In this document: piece after piece, positions 17,750 to 26,583 of the stretch | Layout: each line of letters starts with the position of its first letter | Numbering within the stretch: position 1 is the stretch's first letter | NCBI RefSeq assembly: GCF_030010625.1 | Contig: NZ_JASCXN010000037.1 | Span: 1-64,000, forward strand | Direction of reading: 5' to 3' | DNA: 64,000 nucleotides | Origin: Streptomyces sp. CC208A | GTDB taxonomy: Bacteria; Actinomycetota; Actinomycetes; Streptomycetales; Streptomycetaceae | Position numbers and translations under genes: made by a program | The notes under the pieces: model-generated | Databases searched by the model: none | Seen by the model: only the letters and a program-made list of their open reading frames with translations | Told to the model about the DNA's origin: nothing

Positions 17750-18480
17750 GGAAGGTGCCGGGTCTGAAGCTGTTCCACACAGCGAGATGCAGGGTCTCGT
17801 CGAGGAGAACACGGAGACGCTGCTGGGCGTCCGGTTCCTGGCGAGTGAGTACGGCACGGGACCGGTCCACGGCGGCCGGATCGACTCGCCAGGGCTGGAC
17901 GAGAACGGATCGCCGGCCATCGTCGAGTACCAGCGCGGGGTCGATGCCGGCACCGTCGACCAGGGGTTGTTCCATCTCAGCTGGTTGGTGGACCACCGGA
18001 CCGAGTTCGAGCACCTGGTCCGCCACCGGCTCTTCGGCAGCGATCTGCTCGGGCTTGAGACCGTGGCGTCCGCCAGTAGCGGCACGTGGGTGGTCCGCCA
18101 GGCTCGTCGGCAGGCGGTCGCCCGGCCGGCAGCCGACGTCCAGGGCAGGTCTACGGCGGAGTCGGCGAGCGCGGTCGATGAGGCGTTGCTCGGTCTCGGG
18201 GGATGGCGTGAACCGCGTCGAGCGCAAGATGTACCGGGCGTATCGGCGGCTGCGGAACTTCGCCTGCACGTGTCCGCCGCAGCGGGGCAAGCTCCGGGCC
18301 CACCTGAAGGCCGACCCGAAGGACGCCGACCTTGTTCCGGGCTTCACCCGGGACGTGTCCGGTCTCGTCCACCACGGAACGGGCAATCTGGAAGTGCAGC
18401 TCTGTACACCACTTCTTCGCGTCGACCGGCCTCTCGAAGGGTGTGCCCGTCTCGGACCCGGCGGAGCGGCTGGGACATCG
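17750..18480 (+). pseudogene. Broken DUF5655 (DUF91/NucS-like) gene
   Basis: Two separated segments of one family are readable in different frames. 17787-18060 gives VEENTETLLGVRFLASEYG, GGRIDSPGLDENGSPAIVEY and NQGL-like DQGLFHLSWLVDHRTEFEHLV, the endonuclease-like N-terminal domain of DUF5655 proteins. 18205-18420 gives MYRAYRRLRNFACTC, LKADPKDADLVPGFTRDV and HHGTGNLEVQL, the C-terminal DUF5655 domain. The linker between them is lost or replaced (about 18060-18200) and the short N-terminal KLF segment is in another frame. At least two frameshifts or deletions. Not expected to be functional. Confidence 0.75.
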
Positions 18481-18744
18481 TGCTTCACCCGGCAGACCGA
18501 ACTCGCTCCGCCCCTGGAGTGCGACACGCTCGTCGCGGCTGCCTGATCCCAGCCGGCGAGACCTGACACCGTCCTGCGGGGATGCGTCGGCGTCTGCGGA
18601 GAGCCCTGTCGGGACCGGCATGGTGATCGCCCGCATCCTCGCCCGGTGAACTATGGTGCGCAACCACATACGCGCGTGACCAGCAGGTTTCTACGGTGTG
18701 GCGATACGAAAACGTCCCCCGTCACTCGCTCGGAAGTGGTGCTC

Positions 18745-20124
18745 ATGGCCGCCGCAACACACACTCCCACGTCCCCCGGATCCATCAAGCGCATCGTCGC
18801 CGCGAGCCTGATCGGCACCACCATCGAGTGGTACGACTTCTTCCTCTACGGCTCCGCCGCCGCGCTCGTCTTCAACACGCTGTTCTTCCCCACCGCCGAC
18901 CCCCTGGTGGGCACGCTGATCGCCTTCGTCACGTACGCCATCGGGTTCGCCGCCCGACCGCTCGGCGGCATCGTCTTCGGCCACTTCGGGGACAAGGTCG
19001 GACGCAAGAAGCTGCTGGTGCTCAGCCTCCTCATGATGGGCGGCGCCACCTTCGCGATGGGCCTGCTGCCCACGTACGAGACGATCGGCGTCGGCGCGCC
19101 GATCCTGCTGACGGTGCTCCGCCTCGTGCAGGGCTTCGCCCTCGGCGGCGAGTGGGGCGGTGCCGTCCTCATCGTCTCCGAGCACGGCGGGGACAAGCAC
19201 CGCGGCTTCTGGGCCTCGTGGCCGCAGGCCGGCGCCCCCGGCGGCAACCTGCTCGCCACCGGCGTCCTGGCGCTGCTCGCCGCCGTCCAGTCGGACGCCG
19301 CCTTCCAGTCCTGGGGCTGGCGCGTCCCGTTCCTGCTCTCCGGACTGCTCGTCGTGATCGGCCTGTGGATCCGCGTCTCGGTCTCCGAGTCCCCGGTCTT
19401 CCTGGAGGCGCAGGCCAAGGCCGAGGCGGCCGCCTCGGCGGGCGTCAAGGAGGAGGCCCCAGTGGTGGAGGTCTTCCGGCGCAGCTGGCGCGAGGTGCTG
19501 TCCGCCATCGGCACCCGCTTCGGCGAGAACATCTCGTACTACATCCTCACCTCCTTCCTCCTCGTGTACGTCACCACCCACCTGGGCCTGCCGAAGAGCA
19601 CCGCCCTGAACGCCGTCCTCATCGGCTCGGCCGTCCACTTCGTCACCATCCCGATGTGGGGCGCGCTCTCCGACCGCATCGGCCGCCGCCCCGTCACGCT
19701 CATCGGCTCGGCGGGCATGGCGATCTGGGCCTTCGTCTTCTTCGGTCTCGTCGACTCGAAGTCGTTCGTCGTGATCACCCTGGCCGTCACCGCCGGCCTG
19801 CTGCTGCACGGGGCGATGTACGGGCCGCAGGCCGCGTTCATCTCCGAGATGTTCGACACCAAGGTCCGTTACTCCGGCGCCTCCATGGGCTCCCAGCTCG
19901 CCTCGATCCTCGCCGGCGCCCTCGCCCCGATCATCGCCGTCGAACTCCTCAAGGACTACGGCAGCTCCACGCCCATCAGCGTCTACCTCTGCGCGGCGGC
20001 CGTGGTCACCACCCTCACCGTGGCGGTCGCCAAGGAGACCCTCGGCCGCGACCTCACCCACGACAACCGGGCCGAGAAGACCCCGGCGGCCCCCGTGGCC
20101 ACCGCGGGCGACCCGGCCCAGTAG
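18745..20124 (+). CDS. MFS metabolite:H+ symporter (MHS family)
   Basis: 459 residues, 12 predicted helices. ASLIGTTIEWYDFFLYGSAA is the MHS-family N-terminal hallmark; FGHFGDKVGRKKLLVLSLL and ALSDRIGRRPVTLIGS are the two MFS loop motifs; FALGGEWGGAVLIVSEH is also typical. Family members take up small organic acids such as shikimate, alpha-ketoglutarate or tricarballylate. ATG 18745 with GGAAG nine bases ahead is chosen over an in-frame start at 18646. A strong terminator follows. Confidence 0.85.
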   Translation: MAAATHTPTSPGSIKRIVAASLIGTTIEWYDFFLYGSAAALVFNTLFFPTADPLVGTLIAFVTYAIGFAARPLGGIVFGHFGDKVGRKKLLVLSLLMMGGATFAMGLLPTYETIGVGAPILLTVLRLVQGFALGGEWGGAVLIVSEHGGDKHRGFWASWPQAGAPGGNLLATGVLALLAAVQSDAAFQSWGWRVPFLLSGLLVVIGLWIRVSVSESPVFLEAQAKAEAAASAGVKEEAPVVEVFRRSWREVLSAIGTRFGENISYYILTSFLLVYVTTHLGLPKSTALNAVLIGSAVHFVTIPMWGALSDRIGRRPVTLIGSAGMAIWAFVFFGLVDSKSFVVITLAVTAGLLLHGAMYGPQAAFISEMFDTKVRYSGASMGSQLASILAGALAPIIAVELLKDYGSSTPISVYLCAAAVVTTLTVAVAKETLGRDLTHDNRAEKTPAAPVATAGDPAQ

Positions 20125-20144
20125 AGCACCGCACTCGCCGGCCG

Positions 20145-20186
20145 CCCGGTCCGTCGTCCTCACCCCCGTGAGGACGACGGACCGGG
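20145..20186 (+). terminator. Strong hairpin terminator after the MHS transporter
   Basis: Perfect 18-bp inverted repeat: CCCGGTCCGTCGTCCTCA, a six-base loop, then its exact complement. It lies 20 bases after the MHS stop and before the regulator gene. No U tract follows, as is usual in Streptomyces. Confidence 0.85.
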
Positions 20187-20235
20187 CTCCGCCACCACAC
20201 GACACCACCCGCCCGTACGGCCGCCAGGAGGCCCC

Positions 20236-22164
20236 ATGACCGCCGGCCGCCGCGCCGATGCCCGGACGCCGTCGCCCGCCGAGGCGGCCGCCCGCCGCAT
20301 GCTGGACCTTCTCGCCGCCGACGCCCCGGCGCAGGAACTCGCCGCCCAGCCCGCCCGCGCCCGCGCCGACGGGGCAGATCCGGGCGAGGCCGCCCGGATC
20401 GAGGAGGCCACCGAGGCCGCCCTGGCGGTGCGGCGGGTCCTCGACCAGCACCGGCGCCGGGAAGCGGAGCTGGTGGCGCTGTTCGACACCGCCGGCGACC
20501 TGGCCGGCCTGAGGGACCTCGACGCCGTCCTGCGCGCCATCGTCCGGCGGGCCCGGACGCTGCTCGGCTCGGACGTCGCCTATCTGACGCTCAACGACCC
20601 GGCCGCGCACGACACGTTCATGCGGGTCACCGACGGCTCCGTCTCGGCGGCCTTCCAACAGCTGCGCCTGGGCATGGGCGAGGGCCTCGGCGGCCTGGTC
20701 GCACAGACCGCCCGCCCGTACGCCAGCACCGACTACCGCACCGACCGCCGCTACCGCCACACCGGCACCATCGACGACGGCGTCGCCGAGGAGGGGCTGC
20801 GCGGCATCCTCGGCGTCCCCCTGCGTCTCGGCGAGGAGATCATCGGCGTCCTCTTCGCGGCGGACCGCACCCCGCGCGAGTTCACCCCCGACGCCATCGC
20901 TCTGCTCGGCTCGCTCGCCGACCACGCCGCCGTCGCCATCGACAGCGCCCGCCGACTGGACGAGACCCGCACCGCGCTCACCCGCCTCGAAACCGCCAAC
21001 GCCACCGCCCGCGCCCACAGCGAAGCCCTCCACCAGGCGTCCGACGCCCACGACCGGCTCTCCAAACTGGTGCTGCGCGGCGCCGGCACCGACGAGGTGG
21101 CCGCCGAGATCGCGGCGCTGCTCGGCGGGGGAGTGGCCGTCCACGACACCGACGGCAGCGAACTCGCCCGCGTCGGCACCGAACCGGTGACACCCTCCCC
21201 CGCCGGCCTGGACGCCTCGCACACCGAGGGCCGCGCGGTCCACGCCGACGGCGTCTGGACCTGCGCCGTCCTCGCCGGCGCCGAACCCCTCGGCAGCATC
21301 GTCCTCACCGGACGCGCCGACCTCCCCGAACCCGACCGGCGGCTGTTCGAACGCGCGGCGCTCGTCACCGCCATGCTCCTCCTGATCCGCCGCTCGGTCG
21401 CCGAGACCGAGGACCGGGTACGCGGCGAACTCCTCGACGACCTCCTCGCGGGCCCTGCCTCCTCGGCCCACTGGGACGAGGGCAGCCTCACCCTGCGCGC
21501 CCGGCGCCTCGGCGTGGACCTCGCCCGCCCCCACGCCGTTGCCGTCCTCGACTGCGAACCCGCCGCGCGCTCCCGGCTCGCCACGGAGACCGCCCGCACC
21601 GCCCGCAGACTCGGCGGCCTCGCCGGCACCCGCCACGGCAACACCGTCCTGCTCGCCCCCTGCGAGCAGCCCGGCACCCTCGCCCGCGACCTCGCCGCCG
21701 ACCTCGCCCGGATCATCGGCACACCCGTCACCGTGGGCGCGGCCGGACCCGGCACAGGGCCGGAGCACCACGCCGCCCTCCACACCGAGGCCCTCCGCTG
21801 CCGCACCGCGCTCCACTCCCTGGGCCGCACCGGCGAGGGAGCCGACGTCACCGACCTCGGCTTCATCGGCGTCCTGCTCGGCGACCGCGCCGGCATCGCC
21901 CCGTACGTCGAACGCGTCCTCGGCCCCGTCCTCGCCTACGACAGGGAGCGGGGCACCGAACTGGTCCGCACCCTGCACGCCTACTACGACCAGGGGGCGA
22001 GCCTGTCCCGCGCCAAGGACGCCCTCCACGTCCACGTGAACACGGTCGTCCAGCGCCTCGACCGCGTCGCCCAACTCCTCGGCCCCGACTGGAACACCCC
22101 CGCCAGCGCCCTGGAGCTCCACCTGGCCCTCCGCCTCCACCGGCTGTGCCACGGAACCCGGTAG
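20236..22164 (+). CDS. GAF-domain PucR/CdaR-type transcriptional regulator
   Basis: 642 residues. A coiled N-terminal part leads to a GAF domain at about 75-235 (LLGSDVAYLTLNDPA, LGGLVAQTARPYASTDY, GILGVPLRLGEEIIGVLFAA). A second sensory-like segment follows, and the C-terminal helix-turn-helix of the PucR_2 type (about 575-640) includes QGASLSRAKDALHVHVNTVVQRL. Start ATG with AGGAGG upstream. Such regulators usually control an adjacent transporter or catabolic gene in response to a small effector; here candidates are the MHS transporter upstream and the secreted PHA depolymerase downstream. Confidence 0.8.
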   Translation: MTAGRRADARTPSPAEAAARRMLDLLAADAPAQELAAQPARARADGADPGEAARIEEATEAALAVRRVLDQHRRREAELVALFDTAGDLAGLRDLDAVLRAIVRRARTLLGSDVAYLTLNDPAAHDTFMRVTDGSVSAAFQQLRLGMGEGLGGLVAQTARPYASTDYRTDRRYRHTGTIDDGVAEEGLRGILGVPLRLGEEIIGVLFAADRTPREFTPDAIALLGSLADHAAVAIDSARRLDETRTALTRLETANATARAHSEALHQASDAHDRLSKLVLRGAGTDEVAAEIAALLGGGVAVHDTDGSELARVGTEPVTPSPAGLDASHTEGRAVHADGVWTCAVLAGAEPLGSIVLTGRADLPEPDRRLFERAALVTAMLLLIRRSVAETEDRVRGELLDDLLAGPASSAHWDEGSLTLRARRLGVDLARPHAVAVLDCEPAARSRLATETARTARRLGGLAGTRHGNTVLLAPCEQPGTLARDLAADLARIIGTPVTVGAAGPGTGPEHHAALHTEALRCRTALHSLGRTGEGADVTDLGFIGVLLGDRAGIAPYVERVLGPVLAYDRERGTELVRTLHAYYDQGASLSRAKDALHVHVNTVVQRLDRVAQLLGPDWNTPASALELHLALRLHRLCHGTR

Positions 22165-22295
22165 ACCTGACCGTCTCCTCCCTATGGCAAGGCGCGCCAC
22201 ATTCCCACCCGTGGAAATGGTGGGACGACCCGTGGGCCGGGACGGCCCGTTCTCCTCAGGATGACGGCACTTCACCACCTGCCGGGAGGCGCAAC

Positions 22296-23768
22296 ATGAA
22301 AATCAGACAACTCCTCGTGGCCGTTCTGGCGGCCGTCGGCATTGCCACGACGACCGTCGGCGGCGCGACAGCGGCCGTCCCGGCGCCGACCCCGGGCCCG
22401 CTGCAGCGGTACGACATCAGCGCGGCGTACGTGAGCGGGCTCTCGTCCGGCGGGTTCATGGCCAACCAGCTGCACGTCGCCCATTCCGATGTCTTCAAGG
22501 GCGCGGGCATCTTCTCGGCCGGCCCCTACGACTGCGCCCAGAACAGCCTCAACACGGCCCTGTACGCCTGCATGGACACCTTCAAGACCCGCAAGACGCC
22601 GGCCCAGCTGGAGCAGCTGACCCGCGACCGGGCCGCCGCCGGCAAGGTCGACCCGGTCGCCAACCTGGCGGGCGACAAGGTCTGGCTCTTCCACGGCACC
22701 AACGACACGACCGTCAAGGCGCCCGTCAACGACGACCTCGCCACCTACTACCGCGACTTCGGCGCCCAGGTGGTCTACGACAACACGTCCTCCTCCGGCC
22801 ACGCCTGGGTCAGCCCGATCGGCCCCAACTCCTGCTCCTCCACGAGCTCGCCCTACGTCAACAACTGCGGCGGCGACCCGGTGAAGGACATGCTGACCCA
22901 CCTGTTCGGCAGCGTGAAGCCCGCCACCTTTTTGGCCCTGACCGGCACCCTCGTCCGGTTCGCCCAGAGCACCTACACCCCGGGCGGCAGCCCGAGCGCG
23001 ATCAGCATGGGCGACGAGGGCTTCGCCTACGTCCCCCGGTCCTGCCAGACCGGCGCCTCCTGCAAGCTGATGGTCACCCTCCACGGCTGCTACCAGTACT
23101 TCGGACTGGTCGGCAACGCCCTCATGGACAAGGGCTACCTCAACGAGTACGCCGACACCAACGACATGATCGTCCTCTACCCGCAGACCACCACCATGAC
23201 CGGCAACCCGCGCGGCTGCTGGGACTGGTGGGGGTACAAGTCGGCCGACTACGCCCAGAAGAGCGGCCCGCAGATGAAGGCCGTGATGAACATGGTCAAG
23301 GCGCTCGGCGCCGACAGCACCACCGGCACCCCGGCCACGCTCCCCGCCCCCACCGGACCGACCGTCACCGCCACGACGGCCACGAGCGCCTCGCTGTCCT
23401 GGAACGCCGTCCCGGGCGCGGCGTCGTACGAGGTGTACCGCGACGGCACCAGGATCAACAGCGCCCCGGTGACCGGCACCACGTACACGGACACCGGCCT
23501 GACCCCCGGCACGACCTACGGCTACACCGTCGCCGCCGTCGACGCCTCCGGCACGCCCGGCACCAGATCCGGCACGATCACCGCCACCACCACCGGAGCC
23601 CCGACCTGCGTGACGGCCGACAACTACGCCCACACCCAGGCCGGCCGGGCCCATCAGTCCGGCGGCTACACCTACGCCAACGGCTCCAACCAGAACCTCG
23701 GCCTCTGGAACCTCGCCACCAGCAGCACCATCAAGGAGACCTCTCCGGGCTACTGGGTCACGTGCTGA
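22296..23768 (+). CDS. Secreted short-chain-length PHA depolymerase, type 2 catalytic domain, with FN3 domain
   Basis: 490 residues. A Sec signal peptide (MKIRQLLVAVLAAVG...ATAA) precedes an alpha/beta hydrolase with lipase box GLSSG near the N-terminus (Ser50). The early lipase box, aspartate region WLFHGTNDTTV and histidine region SGHAW fit the extracellular type 2 PHB depolymerases. The C-terminal half has a second conserved block (LHGCYQYFG), a fibronectin III domain (about 350-430) and a short terminal domain ending in WVTC, probably polymer binding. It should hydrolyse extracellular poly-3-hydroxybutyrate. GGGAGG precedes ATG 22296. Confidence 0.85.
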   Translation: MKIRQLLVAVLAAVGIATTTVGGATAAVPAPTPGPLQRYDISAAYVSGLSSGGFMANQLHVAHSDVFKGAGIFSAGPYDCAQNSLNTALYACMDTFKTRKTPAQLEQLTRDRAAAGKVDPVANLAGDKVWLFHGTNDTTVKAPVNDDLATYYRDFGAQVVYDNTSSSGHAWVSPIGPNSCSSTSSPYVNNCGGDPVKDMLTHLFGSVKPATFLALTGTLVRFAQSTYTPGGSPSAISMGDEGFAYVPRSCQTGASCKLMVTLHGCYQYFGLVGNALMDKGYLNEYADTNDMIVLYPQTTTMTGNPRGCWDWWGYKSADYAQKSGPQMKAVMNMVKALGADSTTGTPATLPAPTGPTVTATTATSASLSWNAVPGAASYEVYRDGTRINSAPVTGTTYTDTGLTPGTTYGYTVAAVDASGTPGTRSGTITATTTGAPTCVTADNYAHTQAGRAHQSGGYTYANGSNQNLGLWNLATSSTIKETSPGYWVTC

Positions 23769-23797
23769 CCCGCGCCGAGCCGCTGACCCGCTGAGAC

Positions 23798-23831
23798 GGT
23801 GCCCCGCCCGTGGCTCCCCGGGCAGGGCACC
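23798..23831 (+). terminator. Hairpin terminator after the PHA depolymerase
   Basis: GGTGCCCCGCCCG, a seven-base loop, then CCGGGCAGGGCACC form a GC-rich stem with a single irregularity, 30 bases after the depolymerase stop. Confidence 0.7.
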
Positions 23832-23839
23832 GCCTGTGT

Positions 23840-24354
23840 GACGAACGTGGCATCGCCGGGTTCTTCGCCCGCCGCGGAGCGGCGGTGCCCCTGACCGGCC
23901 GGGCCAGGGCGACGGCCCGCGAGGTCGCCGCAGGCCTGGCCCGCTCCACCGGCGGACGTCTCGTCCTCACCTCCTCCCTCACCCCGGGTGCACCGGCTGG
24001 TCGCACTACGGGGCGAGCAAGGCCGGCCGGCTCGGGTTCCCGCGCGGCGCGGCGCTGGAACCGGCCCCGCTGGGCATCACGGTCAACGCCGTGCTCCCCG
24101 GGAACGTCCGCACCGAGGGCCTGGGGGAGCCGGGCGAGGGCCACCTGCGGAGGATGACGGCCCCGACCCTGCTGGGCAGGCTGGGGGAGACCGTGGACAT
24201 CGCCCACGCCGTGGGCTTCCTGGCCTCGGACGAGGCGGCGTTCATCACCGGCCGGACCCTCACCGTCGACGGAGGCCGGACCGGGCCCGAGTCCCTCGAC
24301 GCCCTCGCCCCCGCCGGAGGCGATCCGTCCCTCTCGACGACCGCCCCCGCCTAG
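23840..24354 (+). pseudogene. Broken short-chain dehydrogenase (FabG-like)
   Basis: The C-terminal half is clear: GWSHYGASKAG (catalytic YxxxK), PLGITVNAVLPGNVRTEG, LGETVDIAHAVGFLASDEAA and ITGRTLTVDGG. The catalytic serine strand GRLVLTSSLT lies just before but in another frame. The N-terminal nucleotide-binding part is reduced to short scraps near 23840-23900. A frameshift near 23990 and a large internal deletion make it non-functional. It ends four bases into the convergent nucleoside hydrolase. Confidence 0.75.
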
Positions 24355-25307
24355 GACCGGCCCGCGGAGCCGCCCAACGTGCGTACGGCCTCCACGATCA
24401 GGTCCCAGAACCCTTCCGTGTCGACCTCCATGCCGACGTCGGTCTCGGCGGGCCGACCCGTCACCCCGTACAGGTCCACCACCGTCGCGCCCCGCGTGAG
24501 CGTGCCGTTCAGCTCCACTGTCACCGCCGCCCGCACCAGGCTGACCAGCGACGGGTCGATCAGGTGGGCGACGGTGAGCGGATCGTGCAGCGGCGGCGCG
24601 TCGAAGCCGTACACCTCGCGGTAGGTGGCCGCGAAGTAGGTGAGCAGGTCGACGCAGAGGCCGCTCAGCGGGGTGCCGAGCGCGGCGATCCGGGCGACGA
24701 CCTCGGCGGTGGCCCGTACCTGGTGGGTCGCGTTGAGGCCGAACATCGTCACCGGCAGACCGCTGCGGAAGACGATGTCCGCCGCCTCCGGATCGCACAG
24801 GATGTTGAACTCGGCCGCGGGCGTGGCGTTGCCGCGCCCCGTGGAGCCGCCCATGAGCACGATCCGCTCGATCCGCCCGGCGAGCTCGGGATGGGCGAGC
24901 AGGAAGACCGCGATGTTGGTGAGCGGCCCGGTCGGTACGAGCGTCACCGGCGCCGGGTGCGCGAGCAGGGTGTCCCGGATGAGGGTGAGGGCGTCCCGCG
25001 GGTCCTGCGGCACGTCCGGCTCGCCCGCTCCGAAGCCGGGTCCGTCCAGGCCGGACTCGCCGTGGATGTTCTCGGCGATCCGGCGCGGCCCGTGCAGCGG
25101 ACGGTCCCGGCCCGCGGCGATCGGCACGCCCCGGATGCCGGCCGCCGAACAGACCCGGCGGGCGTTGAGCGTGGTCTTCTCCAGCGTCTGGTTGCCCGCG
25201 ACGGTGGTGATCGCGAGCAGTTCGACCGCGGGGTGCGCGGCGGCCAGCAGGATGTTGAAGGCGTCGTCGTGACCGGGATCGCAGTCGAGAATCACGGGAA
25301 CCGGCAT
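24351..25307 (-). CDS. Inosine-uridine type nucleoside hydrolase
   Basis: 318 residues. The N-terminal VILDCDPGHDDAFNIL is the IUNH signature DxDxGxDD that binds calcium; later landmarks are TTVAGNQTLEKTT, LVPTGPLTNIAVFL and EFNILCDPEAA, and the C-terminal catalytic region HDPLTVAHLIDP. It hydrolyses the N-glycosidic bond of ribonucleosides. The start ATG 25307 is set by homology to the MPVxxDCDPGHDD beginning; an upstream in-frame extension to 25592 is low in similarity and Pro/Arg rich. Confidence 0.9.
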   Translation of the reverse strand: MPVPVILDCDPGHDDAFNILLAAAHPAVELLAITTVAGNQTLEKTTLNARRVCSAAGIRGVPIAAGRDRPLHGPRRIAENIHGESGLDGPGFGAGEPDVPQDPRDALTLIRDTLLAHPAPVTLVPTGPLTNIAVFLLAHPELAGRIERIVLMGGSTGRGNATPAAEFNILCDPEAADIVFRSGLPVTMFGLNATHQVRATAEVVARIAALGTPLSGLCVDLLTYFAATYREVYGFDAPPLHDPLTVAHLIDPSLVSLVRAAVTVELNGTLTRGATVVDLYGVTGRPAETDVGMEVDTEGFWDLIVEAVRTLGGSAGRS

Positions 25308-25512
25308 GCCCTCACCGTCCCACACCCGGCCCGCCGGACGAAGGAGGCGAGCGCGGGGGACGGTCGGAAGAGCGGAGGACCGGAGCCCGGCCAGGTCCCG
25401 CGGCCCACTGCCCGGCTCCGCGTACGGCACCACCACGACCGGCCCGGCCACGAGAACGCCTGCGTGCTCGCCGCCCGCCACACGGCCGAACGGCGTGACG
25501 CGGACTCCGTCT

Positions 25513-26220
25513 CTACCAGGCCAGCGGTTCGCCGTCCCGGAAGAACCCTCCGGTGGGGCCGGAGTCGGGCAGGGTGGCGGCCCAGACGACACCGGCGGCG
25601 CCCTGCTCGACGGGCCCGCCGCCCGGACCTCCCATGTCGGTGGCGATCCACCCCGGGCAGACGGCGTTGACCAGGATCCGCTCGGCGCGCAGTTCGTCGG
25701 CGAGCTTGCGGGTGAGGGCGTTGAGGGCCGCCTTCGAGACCCCGTAGGCGGGGGTTCCGCCCGTCATGTGCTCCAGGGAGCCCGACTCGCTGGAGACGTT
25801 CACCAGACGGGGGTGGGCCGAGCGGCGCAGCAGCGGCAGGAACGCCTGCGCGGTCCGCCAGGCCCCGAAGAGGTTGGTCTCCAGCGTGCGGCCGACCTCG
25901 TCGAGGTCGGCGGAGACCGCGCGCCGATCGCTGTCGTAGTCGATGGCGGCGTTGTTGACGAGGACGTCGAGGCGCCCGAACTCCGCCTCCACCTCGCGGG
26001 CGAGGACCCGGACGCCGTCGGCGTCGGTCACGTCCAGTCGGCGGGGCAGCAGCGTGCCGGACACGCCGGGAGCCAGACCGGCGACGGCCCGTTCGGCGTC
26101 CTCCGGGCGGCGGGCGCACAGCAGCACGGTGTGGCCGAGCGCGGCGAGCTGACGTGCGGTCTCCCGGCCGATTCCCCGGTTGGCGCCCGTGACCAGAGAT
26201 ACCGGCGCGATGGTGTCCAT
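25513..26220 (-). CDS. Short-chain dehydrogenase/reductase
   Basis: 235 residues, classical SDR. Cofactor motif VTGANRGIG, NNAA motif VLVNNAAIDYD, catalytic serine in LVNVSSESG, and YGVSK (Tyr/Lys). The C-terminal ILVNAVCPGWIATDMGG and FFRDGEPLAW match the carbonyl-reductase-like SDRs. ATG 26220 follows GGAGAG; an ATG at 26238 is possible. Monocistronic, followed downstream by the nucleoside hydrolase on the same strand with a 205-bp gap. Confidence 0.85.
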   Translation of the reverse strand: MDTIAPVSLVTGANRGIGRETARQLAALGHTVLLCARRPEDAERAVAGLAPGVSGTLLPRRLDVTDADGVRVLAREVEAEFGRLDVLVNNAAIDYDSDRRAVSADLDEVGRTLETNLFGAWRTAQAFLPLLRRSAHPRLVNVSSESGSLEHMTGGTPAYGVSKAALNALTRKLADELRAERILVNAVCPGWIATDMGGPGGGPVEQGAAGVVWAATLPDSGPTGGFFRDGEPLAW

Positions 26221-26583
26221 GCTGTCTCTCCTCGACATGGATGATCAAGTTCCGGCAGCAGGTTATGCCCCGCTCCGCCTCCACGGATCAGTCCCGAGCC
26301 ACAGGCGGACTGCGCCCTTGGGCGTAGTTCTCAAAGCGTCCTAGGGGTGGCGCGGAGCGCGGCCGCTGTCGTCCTTGCCCGGTCGGCACGGACCGCACCC
26401 CCACGACCGGCACCCTGCTCGGCACGGGCCTCGGCCAGGGCCCGGTCCCGCTCCTCGCGGCTCGTGTGGCCCTTCACCCGGCGGACGAAGGCGGGCGGAC
26501 CGGCGCGCCGATGACACGGGCCGGGCCGGACGGTGCCGTGGCTGCGACCACCGTCCGGCCCGGAGTCAGGAGGGGCTGGGATG
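26221..26583. other. Intergenic region with terminator hairpin
   Basis: 363 bases without a convincing gene. A 15-bp perfect stem at 26521-26563 (CCGGGCCGGACGGTG / CACCGTCCGGCCCGG, 13-base loop) lies just past the COG0523 stop and should terminate that minus-strand operon. A minus-strand stretch from about 26475 to 26341 (GHTSREERDRALAEARAEQG) has coding-like composition but no ribosome binding site, so it is not called. Confidence 0.6.

Noticed and set aside
18691..22278. Very long minus-strand open frame (about 1195 codons) opposite the MHS and GAF regulator genes
   Set aside because: Gly/Glu/Ala-rich composition, no domain; antisense shadow of two clear plus-strand genes in high-GC DNA.
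22146..22295. N-terminal extension of the PHA depolymerase from 22146
   Set aside because: The extension puts 50 non-hydrophobic residues before a perfect signal peptide; ATG 22296 has a good ribosome binding site.
26341..26478. Small minus-strand frame (GHTSREERDRALAEARAEQG)
   Set aside because: Coding-like but lacks a ribosome binding site and known family; left as a note in the intergenic entry.
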